From Cellulosilyticum sp. I15G10I2 (GTDB lineage: Bacteria; Bacillota; Clostridia; Lachnospirales; Cellulosilyticaceae): 64,000 nt of DNA. This document shows positions 42,512 through 50,597 of the stretch, in pieces (the stretch's first letter is position 1; each line of letters begins with the position of its first letter). The notes below the pieces were generated by a model that worked only from the letters and a program-made list of their open reading frames with translations, was not told where the DNA came from and searched no databases. The position numbers and the translations under genes were made by a program. The DNA is taken from assembly GCF_900095725.1 (NCBI RefSeq), contig NZ_FMMP01000010.1:1-64000 (forward strand). The letters are read 5' to 3'.

Positions 42512-42927
42512 TATTAGGAATAGGATCAGATATAATAGAAATAGCCAGAATAGAAAAAGTGATTAAAAATACCCCTGCTTTTATCAATAAAGTTTTTACG
42601 GAAAAAGAGCGTAATCATTTTAAGAACAAGCATTATAAATCAGAGACAATAGCAGGGGTATTTGCGGCTAAAGAAGCTGTCAGTAAAGCACTAGGAACAG
42701 GATTTAGAAGTTTTACACCTAAAGATATAGAAGTTACGCCAAATGACTTAGGAAAGCCGGAAATTACTTTATATGATGAGGCCAAAGCGCTAGCCACAGA
42801 GCTTGGGGCTGGAGCTATGCATGTAACGATATCACACTGTAAGGCTTATGCAGTGGCTTATGTTGTGATAGAAAGGGGTGAACCAGGTGAAATTAATGAC
42901 TCCAAAACAAATTCAGCAAATAGATGA
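42508..42927 (+). CDS. acpS: Holo-[acyl-carrier-protein] synthase
   Basis: A 139-residue enzyme that moves 4'-phosphopantetheine from CoA to acyl carrier protein. GIGSDIIEIARIEK holds the metal aspartate (Asp8) and FAAKEAVSKALGTG the second metal residue (Glu58) and CoA contacts; the final strand HVTISHCKAYAVAYVVIE is typical. It is somewhat longer than the usual 120-125 residues because of a charged tail. ATG overlaps the gene before, and its end overlaps nnr. Confidence 0.95.
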   Translation: MILGIGSDIIEIARIEKVIKNTPAFINKVFTEKERNHFKNKHYKSETIAGVFAAKEAVSKALGTGFRSFTPKDIEVTPNDLGKPEITLYDEAKALATELGAGAMHVTISHCKAYAVAYVVIERGEPGEINDSKTNSANR

Positions 42928-44425
42928 GGAGGCGATCAGTCAATATCAAATACCAGGCATTTTACTTATGGAACATGCAGCCTATCATTTATTTAGGCAT
43001 ATTAAAGAAAAATATAAAAAGGGCAGTATCCTTATAGTATGTGGTCCAGGAAATAATGGGGGAGATGGCTTTGCGCTTGCACGGCAAATTAAGATATGGG
43101 GCAATTGGCCAATGAAAGTACTTATGCTCGCGGGGCAAGATCAGTTACAAGCAGATGGGAAAACTTATTATAGGATCTGTCAGCATATAGGCGTAGAAAT
43201 GATACAAGTTTCAGCCGATAATATAGAAATAGTTTATAAAGAGATAATGGCAGCAGAGATTATAGTGGATGCACTTTTTGGTACAGGTCTTTCAAGAAAA
43301 GTATCAGGTGCTTATGCAGACGTTATCACGCATATTAATAGAAGTTCAGCCTATATAATGAGTGTAGATATACCATCAGGAATCGATGGGACGACAGGGC
43401 AAATACAAGAAGCAGCAGTAAAAGCGGACATAACGATTAGTTTTTCAGCCGCAAAGTTAGGATTGTATATCTATCCTGCTATTGATTATATTGGTGAACT
43501 TAAAATAGTTGATATTGGCATACCTCAAGCTATTTTAGAAAATATAGAGACACCCTATTACACCATTCAAAAAGAGGAGATGAAAAAACTTCTGCCGCAT
43601 AGATATACAAGAAGTAATAAAGCGACTTATGGCAAGGTGCTTGTTATAGGAGGGCAGAGAGGTATGTCAGGAGCAGTTGCCTTAACAAGCATGGCTGCAC
43701 TCAAAGCAGGGGCGGGTATTGTTACTGCTGCAGTGCCTAGGGCTATTCATGATATTATGGAAAACAAGTTGACAGAAATTATGACTATAGCACTTCAGGA
43801 TCAAGATGGACATATTGCAGCAGAGGCCAGGGGGCAGATACAAGCATTAATAGAAAAATATGATGTTATAGCTATAGGCCCGGGAATAGGCAGATCAGAA
43901 GCCATAAAGGCTATTTTACTGGTAGTGCTTGCAAGTGATAAACCTTGTATAGTTGATGCAGATGCACTCTATTTTCTTGGAGAATTAATTGAAGTTGTAG
44001 AGACAAGAAAAGCAGAGACTATTATTACACCACATCCAGGAGAAATGGCGAGGTTAACAAATTTAACAGTACAAGACATATTAGATAATCCACATACTGT
44101 TACAATGCAGTATGCAGTAAAAAATCATGTAATAAGTCTATTAAAAATAGAAAGAACAGTGGTAGCAGACCCTAAAGGCAACATATATATCAATATAAAC
44201 GGTAACAGTGGCATGGCTAAGGGTGGAAGCGGCGATTTGCTGACTGGCATCATTGCAGGACTTTTGGCTCAAAAGTTAGAGGCAAAGCATGCAGCGAGAC
44301 TAGGGGTTTATTTACACGCAAGAGCCGGAGATATTATGAAGGCTTTAAAAACTGAATATACACTTTTACCCAGTGATTTATATCAAGGCATGGATGAAGC
44401 ATTTAAAGAATTGATTGATGATTAG
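42887..44425 (+). CDS. nnr: Bifunctional NAD(P)HX epimerase/dehydratase
   Basis: A 512-residue two-domain repair enzyme for hydrated NAD(P)H. The N-terminal epimerase (about 1-215) has CGPGNNGGDGFALAR and VDIPSGIDG; the C-terminal ADP-dependent dehydratase (about 225-510) has KVLVIGGQRGMSGAV, GPGIGRS, DADALYFL, and GNSGMAKGGSGDLLTGIIAG. The start chosen is GTG at 42887 (MKLMTPKQIQQIDEEA), seven bases after AAAGGGG and matching family starts; a GTG at 42878 is too close. It overlaps acpS, a common pairing. Confidence 0.93.
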   Translation: MKLMTPKQIQQIDEEAISQYQIPGILLMEHAAYHLFRHIKEKYKKGSILIVCGPGNNGGDGFALARQIKIWGNWPMKVLMLAGQDQLQADGKTYYRICQHIGVEMIQVSADNIEIVYKEIMAAEIIVDALFGTGLSRKVSGAYADVITHINRSSAYIMSVDIPSGIDGTTGQIQEAAVKADITISFSAAKLGLYIYPAIDYIGELKIVDIGIPQAILENIETPYYTIQKEEMKKLLPHRYTRSNKATYGKVLVIGGQRGMSGAVALTSMAALKAGAGIVTAAVPRAIHDIMENKLTEIMTIALQDQDGHIAAEARGQIQALIEKYDVIAIGPGIGRSEAIKAILLVVLASDKPCIVDADALYFLGELIEVVETRKAETIITPHPGEMARLTNLTVQDILDNPHTVTMQYAVKNHVISLLKIERTVVADPKGNIYININGNSGMAKGGSGDLLTGIIAGLLAQKLEAKHAARLGVYLHARAGDIMKALKTEYTLLPSDLYQGMDEAFKELIDD

Positions 44426-44455
44426 AAGGGCATATGAGTAGGGAGGAATGTGGGG

Positions 44456-44905
44456 ATGCGTGCAAGAGATATCATGAAAAAAGGTGTTATTTTTGTTAAA
44501 GAAAATGATAGTATAGAAGATGTACTTGCAGTTCTAATGAAAAATAATATAAGCGGTGTACCTGTTGTAGATCAGGATAGGCGTGTTGTAGGGGTTGTAA
44601 CAGAGCAAGATCTCATTACTAAAGAAAAAGGACTAAATATTCCATCATATATTGAGTTTGTAGCGAGTATATTATTTATAGATGGGAATTCAAAATATAA
44701 TACAAATCACGAAAAAATCATTACATTGACCGCGAAGGAGATTATGTCTTCGCCGGCGTATACCGTTTATTTAGATGCATCAATAGAAGAGATCGCATCA
44801 GTTATGGTAAACAGACGTATTAATCGCGTACCAGTTATAGATAAAGAACGCAAGTTAGCAGGTATTATAGGTAGAGGGGATCTGCTTCCGATACTTATTA
44901 ATTAA
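44456..44905 (+). CDS. CBS-domain pair protein
   Basis: A 149-residue protein made of two CBS motifs (about 1-60 and 85-149): RARDIMKKGVIFVKENDSIED and TAKEIMSSPAYTVYLDASIEE, each ending in a VPVVD or VPVID turn. Such pairs bind adenosine nucleotides and sense energy state. Stand-alone, so partner unknown. Start at the ATG eight bases after GGGAGGA. Confidence 0.85.
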   Translation: MRARDIMKKGVIFVKENDSIEDVLAVLMKNNISGVPVVDQDRRVVGVVTEQDLITKEKGLNIPSYIEFVASILFIDGNSKYNTNHEKIITLTAKEIMSSPAYTVYLDASIEEIASVMVNRRINRVPVIDKERKLAGIIGRGDLLPILIN

Positions 44906-44917
44906 CACGGAGGAAGT

Positions 44918-45535
44918 ATGTATAAGCGAAAGAAAGCCTTAATAGTCATCTTTTTACTAATGATGTCCTTTGCATTTTATGGTTGTAATAAAATGATGAA
45001 TAATAATGGACCAAAAGATAAACTACACCTCATGCTCACGACACTTAAAAATTATGAAGCTGATGTGACAATGTCATTTTTAAAAGATACAGAGGCAAAT
45101 GTTTTCAAGATGAGACATCAGGTAGAAGTAGGAGGCAAGTATAAGCTTACAGTAGAGAGTCCTGAGTACTTAAAGGGATATACAATAAGTTTTGATGGTA
45201 AAAACATAACAGAGTATAACCCAAGTACAAAAACAAACTTGCATTCTCAGGCCAGTGAGGCTAGGAATCAGACATTACTAAGTAGTTTTGTAACGAATTA
45301 CTTAAATGCAGAAGACATTAAAAGGGAAAAAGAAAAGCAAGATGGCAAAGAAGTTACTACAATAGAAGTGAATATACCAGGGAACTTTAAGTATATGGCA
45401 AAAGAAAAGGTCTGGTTTGATGAAACTAAGCTTAGCCCACTTAAAATGGAAATTTATGATATTGAGGATAACATAGCCATAAAAATTGAATTTAATAGCT
45501 TTAAATATAACACAAAAATAGATTTTAATACATAA
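44918..45535 (+). CDS. Outer-face lipoprotein, LolA-like fold
   Basis: A 205-residue lipoprotein: signal peptide with lipobox FYGC (Cys23), then a beta-rich domain LTTLKNYEADVTMSFLKD ... VEVGGKYKLTVESPEYLKGYTISFDGKNITEY resembling the LolA/YdiV-like outer-membrane carrier fold that Gram-positives use for germination-type and sigma-regulating lipoproteins. Located before alr. Role unknown. Confidence 0.65.
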   Translation: MYKRKKALIVIFLLMMSFAFYGCNKMMNNNGPKDKLHLMLTTLKNYEADVTMSFLKDTEANVFKMRHQVEVGGKYKLTVESPEYLKGYTISFDGKNITEYNPSTKTNLHSQASEARNQTLLSSFVTNYLNAEDIKREKEKQDGKEVTTIEVNIPGNFKYMAKEKVWFDETKLSPLKMEIYDIEDNIAIKIEFNSFKYNTKIDFNT

Positions 45536-45565
45536 GCGTTGGCAGAATGTACAAAGGAGGTAAGT

Positions 45566-46693
45566 ATGGATTCTCTTAGACCCCGAGTCGTAGCAGAAGT
45601 AAGTACAAGTGCAATAAGACATAATTACAGACAAATAAGAAATATTATCCCAAGTCATACAGAGATGATGGCTATTGTAAAGGCTGATGGTTATGGGCAT
45701 GGCGCTATTGAGGTTTCTGGTATACTTCAGCAAGAAGGCGTAAACAGATTTGCTGTTGCAATAGCCGCAGAAGGAGAAGAATTAAGACATTCAGGTATCA
45801 TTTCACCTATACTTGTCTTAGGCTATACCCCAAGAGCGGATATTAAAACGCTTATTGAGAATGACCTTACACAAACCGTTTTCTCATACGATATGGCAAA
45901 ATATATTTCTGACGAGGCTGTAATACTGAATAAAACAGTTAATATTCATATTAAAGTAGATACAGGTATGGGAAGAATAGGTTTTTTTGCATCCCCTCAA
46001 AGTATAGAAGAAATTAAAAGAATAGCAGACCTTCCAAATATTAATATGGAAGGGATCTTTACTCATTTTTCAACAGCAGATGAAGAAGACACAACCTATT
46101 CCAAAAATCAGTGGAGTATTTTTGAAGGTTTCTTAAAAGAATTAAATCAAGTAGGTATCGATTTACCAACTATCCATGCTGCAAATAGCGCAGCGACTAT
46201 GTGTCATAAATATGCGCATCTTAATGTCGTAAGACCAGGGATTATACTTTATGGCTATTATCCATCAGGTTATTTACAAGATAAGGTTATTGCATTACGG
46301 CCAGCCATGACACTCAAGTCACAAGTTGTACACGTTAAAGAACTGCCGGAAGGTCATTATGTAGGATATGGCAGGAAGTATTATACCCATCAAAAAACAA
46401 AAATTGCAACAATCCCTATAGGTTATGCAGATGGTTACTCAAGAAGGTTGTCTAACAAAGGAAGAGTGCTGATAAGGGGAGAATATGCCCAAATAGTAGG
46501 CAGCATTTGTATGGACCAATTTATGGTAGATGTAAGTCATATTAAAGATGTGCGCGTAGAAGACGAGGTCGTTATTTTTGGAAAACAAGGTAATAATAGT
46601 ATTCGAGTAGAAGAGATTGCAGAACAATTAGATACGATTAATTATGAAATTATGTGTATGATAGGCAAGAGGGTTCCGCGTTTATATGTTTAA
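45566..46693 (+). CDS. alr: Alanine racemase
   Basis: A 375-residue PLP enzyme making D-alanine for the cell wall. Lys39 in MAIVKADGYGHG binds PLP; the second catalytic residue is the Tyr of VGYGRKYYTH (near 266); VDTGMGRIGF and SICMDQFMVD are family blocks. Start at the ATG after AAAGGAGG; the longer frame before it lacks a ribosome site. Confidence 0.95.
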   Translation: MDSLRPRVVAEVSTSAIRHNYRQIRNIIPSHTEMMAIVKADGYGHGAIEVSGILQQEGVNRFAVAIAAEGEELRHSGIISPILVLGYTPRADIKTLIENDLTQTVFSYDMAKYISDEAVILNKTVNIHIKVDTGMGRIGFFASPQSIEEIKRIADLPNINMEGIFTHFSTADEEDTTYSKNQWSIFEGFLKELNQVGIDLPTIHAANSAATMCHKYAHLNVVRPGIILYGYYPSGYLQDKVIALRPAMTLKSQVVHVKELPEGHYVGYGRKYYTHQKTKIATIPIGYADGYSRRLSNKGRVLIRGEYAQIVGSICMDQFMVDVSHIKDVRVEDEVVIFGKQGNNSIRVEEIAEQLDTINYEIMCMIGKRVPRLYV

Positions 46694-46796
46694 ATTTTAA
46701 AAATATTAATAACATCGTATATAGTTATTAAAAAATGGCAAAAATAAAATTAGCTAGTTAGGAGTGAATCACGATGTTAGTAGGGAGTGGTTTGCA

Positions 46797-46988
46797 ATGA
46801 CTAAGTCAAGAAGTGATATAAAGGCTAATGAAGAGAAGCTGAAAGTAATTTCAGAAAAAAAGCAGATCAGTACCATGAAAAAAGGTTATCAAGAAATGGC
46901 AGAGATTAATTTATCAATTTCAAAACTCTATTTTGAGGTAGAAAGAGAGGCCGAGTCTTATTACGATCGCATAGCGGAGTGTGAATAA
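46797..46988 (+). CDS. MazE/EndoAI-like antitoxin, short form
   Basis: A 63-residue protein directly before mazF. The tail [23 protein letters not shown] matches the toxin-neutralising end of EndoAI-type antitoxins, but the usual N-terminal ribbon-helix-helix DNA-binding domain is missing; only a short charged leader ([17 protein letters not shown]) remains. It may neutralise the toxin without autorepression. ATG at 46797 after AGGGAG; a GTG at 46764 would add 11 residues. Confidence 0.65.
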   Translation: MTKSRSDIKANEEKLKVISEKKQISTMKKGYQEMAEINLSISKLYFEVEREAESYYDRIAECE

Positions 46989-46990
46989 AA

Positions 46991-47338
46991 GTGCAAGTAA
47001 AACGTGGAGATATATTTTATGCAGATTTAAGTCCTGTAATAGGTTCAGAACAAGGGGGTATTAGACCTGTTCTTGTAGTACAAAATGATATTGGCAATAA
47101 ATTTAGTCCAACAGTAATATGTGCGGCTATCACTTCAAAGATTAATAAAGCAAAGCTCCCTACACATGTTGAGATTAATGCAGCAGAATATGAGCTTGTT
47201 AAAAATTCTGTAATACTCCTTGAGCAAATTAGAACGATCGATAAAAAAAGACTCAAAGAAAAAATTTGTCATTTAGATGATCAGCTTATGGAACAAGTAG
47301 ATAAGAGTATTAAAATTAGTTTTGCAATCAATACATAA
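46991..47338 (+). CDS. ndoA: MazF/EndoA endoribonuclease toxin
   Basis: A 115-residue mRNA interferase. [31 protein letters not shown] is the EndoA signature, with the catalytic Arg and the later Thr in [17 protein letters not shown]. Its cut site in Bacillus is UACAU; here inferred. Two bases after the antitoxin stop, GTG start. A terminator follows. Confidence 0.93.
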   Translation: MQVKRGDIFYADLSPVIGSEQGGIRPVLVVQNDIGNKFSPTVICAAITSKINKAKLPTHVEINAAEYELVKNSVILLEQIRTIDKKRLKEKICHLDDQLMEQVDKSIKISFAINT

Positions 47339-47347
47339 AAATGTATC

Positions 47348-47377
47348 AGGAGGCTTTAAAAAGCTTCCTTTTTTTTG
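47348..47377 (+). terminator. Terminator after ndoA
   Basis: AGGAGGCTT and AAGCTTCCT pair and are followed by eight Ts. Confidence 0.85.
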
Positions 47378-47498
47378 TAATGTTTTAAATTTAATAGTAA
47401 AGGATAATTATGTTATAGTTTAAAATTAAAATTAAGTGTGATAAAATGGGAAGGATAAAAATGAGATTATCAACAAGACGATTAAGGAGATATGACTT

Positions 47499-48425
47499 AT
47501 GGAACTTAGAGGGGTTTATACACAACTAGGCGTATTATTTTTATTAATATTTTTTGGATATATTTTAGGTAAAATTAAAGTCATTACATCAGCAGGCATA
47601 GAAGCTTTTTCAAAATTTATTGTTAAGGTAGCGTTGCCAGCGCTTATTATATCAGGAATGATGATTCCACTTACATCAGAAAAGTTATATAATACGATGT
47701 ATATTTTGATGCTGTCAATTCCTACATATGGTCTTGCATACTGTATTGCAATAGGTTTTTCAAAAGCATTTATAAAAGACCTGAGCCAAAGAGGTGTTTA
47801 TAGATTTGCAATTGTTTTTTCAAATGCAGGCTTTATGGGATATCCCGTTCTAGGGGCAATGTTTGGCAAAGAAGCTATATTTTATACTGCAGTTTATAAT
47901 ATTATGTTTAATGTGCTCTTGTACACACTCGGTATAAAGTTACTAAAGATAGGAAACAATGAAAAAAATAAATTTGATTTTAAGCTGCTTATTAATCCGG
48001 GGGTCGTAGCCAGTATAATAGGGTTGATATTGTTTATATCAGGGCTTGAATTTCCCGATTTTCTTACACAAGCAATTGATTATGCTGGCAGTACTTGTAC
48101 ACCGCTTTCTATGATTACTATAGGAGCGATGTTAAGTGCACTTCCTATTAAGAGCATGTTTAACAATGTAAAGGTTTATATGGCAGCAGCTATAAGACTT
48201 ATTATATTTCCTGTTTTAATTTTACTTCTGTTAAGATATGTATTTGGAATACAAGACACCTTGCTTATTGCAATACCTGTTATTGTGGCAGGGATGCCAG
48301 TTGCCAGTAATGCTGCAATGATGGCAAAGGAATATAATAACAATGCCGAGCTCGCTTCACAAATTATACTTATATCTACACTATTCAGTGGTATAACAAT
48401 ACCATTTCTTGCGTATTTGCTATAG
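47499..48425 (+). CDS. AEC-family auxin efflux-like permease
   Basis: A 308-residue membrane protein with ten predicted helices in two inverted halves, the AEC/bile-acid transporter fold. Motifs FSNAGFMGYPVLGAMFG and ATGMPVASNAAMMAKEY-like segments mark the two unwound helices. Substrates in the family are organic acids or amino acids; not identifiable here. A ribosome site AAGGAGA precedes the ATG. No neighbours give a clue. Confidence 0.82.
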   Translation: MELRGVYTQLGVLFLLIFFGYILGKIKVITSAGIEAFSKFIVKVALPALIISGMMIPLTSEKLYNTMYILMLSIPTYGLAYCIAIGFSKAFIKDLSQRGVYRFAIVFSNAGFMGYPVLGAMFGKEAIFYTAVYNIMFNVLLYTLGIKLLKIGNNEKNKFDFKLLINPGVVASIIGLILFISGLEFPDFLTQAIDYAGSTCTPLSMITIGAMLSALPIKSMFNNVKVYMAAAIRLIIFPVLILLLLRYVFGIQDTLLIAIPVIVAGMPVASNAAMMAKEYNNNAELASQIILISTLFSGITIPFLAYLL

Positions 48426-48522
48426 AAGGGCAGCTATAAACTAAAAAGATTTACTAGAAAAAAAATAAAGACTTCACTATAATATATTTTAAATAGGTAA
48501 TAATAAATAAGGAGGTTGTCAT

Positions 48523-48987
48523 ATGGGAGATATTTTTACAAAAGTAACTGAAAGCATTAAAACAACTATTAAAGAAGCCACTGAGCAAACTCAAAAATCA
48601 GTTGATCAAACAGTATATAGAACAGAGTTAATCAGTAAGAAAGGTGAACTTAAAAAACTATATCAACAACTTGGGCTTGCTGTATATGAAGAGTTTAAAG
48701 AAGGAGAGCCAGATACACCACATAGAGCTTTATATATAAAAATAAATGCGCTTTTAAAAGAAATAGAGGTACTAGAAAATAAAGTGGAAGATATTGTAAA
48801 TAGTCAAAAAGATAGTTTTGATACTTATAAAAGAGAAGTAAAAACTAAGTGGAATGAAAATATGGCTAATGAGGTAAAACCAAAGCCAGGGGAAGATGGC
48901 TTTGAAGTCATGAAAATCTGTGACGAATGTCAAAGAGGTAATCATGTAGAAGCATCTTATTGTATTAACTGTGGCCATAAATTTTAA
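48523..48987 (+). CDS. Helical protein with C-terminal zinc ribbon
   Basis: A 154-residue protein. Residues 1-110 form a charged amphipathic coiled coil; the last 30 have CDECQRGNHVEASYCINCGHKF, a Cys4 zinc ribbon. No membrane segment. It is the first gene of a run into mcsA-mcsB-clpC and occupies the place where ctsR is normally found. Confidence 0.65.
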   Translation: MGDIFTKVTESIKTTIKEATEQTQKSVDQTVYRTELISKKGELKKLYQQLGLAVYEEFKEGEPDTPHRALYIKINALLKEIEVLENKVEDIVNSQKDSFDTYKREVKTKWNENMANEVKPKPGEDGFEVMKICDECQRGNHVEASYCINCGHKF

Positions 48988-49002
48988 TAAGGGGTGATCA
49001 TA

Positions 49003-49563
49003 ATGCTTTGTGAAAACTGTAAACAGAATGAAGCTAGTGTTTATGTAAGCGAAATGGTCAATGGTCAAAAGACAGAGCATTATTTATGTGAGAACTGCGT
49101 AAAGGCAAGCGAAGAAAGTATGGGATCTGAGGGGATACTCTTTAATAACTTTATATCAGAACTTATGAAAATAGCCTTAGAAGAAGGTTATTTAAAATCA
49201 CCTAAAAATCCGCCGCAAAAAGCATGTCCCAGTTGTGGTTTATCACTTAAAGAGTTTTTAGAAATAGGCAGATTTGGATGTAAGGCGTGTTATGAAACTT
49301 TTAATAATGAACTTAAAAATGCTTTTGTAAATGTACATGGCAATGCTAAACATGTTGGAAAAGAAGTGGAATTACAGAGTAACATAAATAATTTTTTAAA
49401 AGAACAAGAGCGCACTTCATCAATACAATCTATAAAAAATTGTGAAGAAGAGATAAACCAGCTAGAAGAAGCTCTTAAAAGATCTATTAAAGAAGAAGCC
49501 TACGAAGAAGCTGCCCGTTTAAGAGATAAAATTAGGGCACTTAAAAAGGGGGGAGCGAGTTAA
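49003..49563 (+). CDS. mcsA: McsA, activator of the protein-arginine kinase
   Basis: A 186-residue zinc protein. Four CxxC pairs (MLCENC, LCENC, CPSC, CKAC) bind zinc; the C-terminal UVR motif EEEINQLEEALKRSIKEEAYEEAARLRDKIRALK contacts partners. McsA activates the McsB kinase in protein quality control. ATG at 49003 after AAGGGG. Its stop overlaps the mcsB start. Confidence 0.92.
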   Translation: MLCENCKQNEASVYVSEMVNGQKTEHYLCENCVKASEESMGSEGILFNNFISELMKIALEEGYLKSPKNPPQKACPSCGLSLKEFLEIGRFGCKACYETFNNELKNAFVNVHGNAKHVGKEVELQSNINNFLKEQERTSSIQSIKNCEEEINQLEEALKRSIKEEAYEEAARLRDKIRALKKGGAS

Positions 49564-50576
49564 TGTGGTATGAGGGAGACATACTTGATCATATAGTTAT
49601 CTCACATCGTATAAGACTTGCTAGAAATTTAGTGAATTATAAGTTTCCGGTTAAAATGAACAAGCAAGAAGCTTCTAGTGTTATTGAAACCATAAAATTA
49701 AAGCTTTCGCAGCTTACAAATTATGGATTTAGTTTAATAGAACTTGAAACAATAAGCGATATAGAAAAGCAAAAACTTGTGGAGACACATCTTATTAGTC
49801 CACTTTTATCTCAGATACATTTACCAACTATGGTTATTTATAACAAAGAAAGAGACATCAGCATTATGATTAATGAGGAAGACCATATACGCATACAATG
49901 TATGCAAGGAGGCCAGGATATTCAAAAAACATGGGAAGTAGCTTCTAAGCTAGATGACGAGATAGCCAGATTACTAGATTATGCTTTTCACGCTGAGTAT
50001 GGCTATATGACTTCATGTATTACAAATGTAGGCACAGGGCTTCGGGCATCTTTTATGGTTCATTTACCCATGCTTAGTAAAACAGGGCATATCAGCAAGA
50101 TTTTTGAAAGCTTACAGAAATTAGGTATTCAAATAAGGGGAATGTATGGTGAAGGAACAAAAGCTCTAGGAGACATTTATCAAATTTCTAATCAGCTTAC
50201 ACTTGGAAGAAGTGAAGCTGATCTTATTGCAATTGTTAAGAATGTTACGCATAACTTAGTAGAAAAGGAAGCGTATATTAGATCGAATTTATCAGATACA
50301 ACTCAAAGAGCTTTGATTAACAAATTATATAAATCGTATGGTATTTTAAAATATGCTAGAGAACTTCCGGTAGAAGACGCTATGGAACTTTTATCAGACG
50401 TAAAACTTGGGTTTGAAATGGGAATATATGATTTTAATAAACCTTCGCATAATCTTTATGAAATGATGTTAATGTGTCAGGAGGGAGTTGTGTTATCTAG
50501 TTCTCAGAACTTAAAAGAAAGTAGTCCTCTTAATATATTACGTGCAGAGTGTATAAGAAAGTATCTAGCAGTTTAG
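49563..50576 (+). CDS. mcsB: McsB, protein-arginine kinase
   Basis: A 337-residue phosphagen-kinase relative that phosphorylates arginine on proteins to mark them for ClpCP. HRIRLARNLVNYKFP, MINEEDHIRIQCM and LTNCPTNLGTGLR-like ITNVGTGLRASFMVHLP are recognised; the last has ITNVG where the family often has CPTNLG. RDGMYGEG-like IRGMYGEGTKALGDIYQISNQ is also typical. Starts on the mcsA stop (TAATG). Confidence 0.93.
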   Translation: MWYEGDILDHIVISHRIRLARNLVNYKFPVKMNKQEASSVIETIKLKLSQLTNYGFSLIELETISDIEKQKLVETHLISPLLSQIHLPTMVIYNKERDISIMINEEDHIRIQCMQGGQDIQKTWEVASKLDDEIARLLDYAFHAEYGYMTSCITNVGTGLRASFMVHLPMLSKTGHISKIFESLQKLGIQIRGMYGEGTKALGDIYQISNQLTLGRSEADLIAIVKNVTHNLVEKEAYIRSNLSDTTQRALINKLYKSYGILKYARELPVEDAMELLSDVKLGFEMGIYDFNKPSHNLYEMMLMCQEGVVLSSSQNLKESSPLNILRAECIRKYLAV

Positions 50577-50597
50577 TACTAAAGGAGATGAGTTAGG

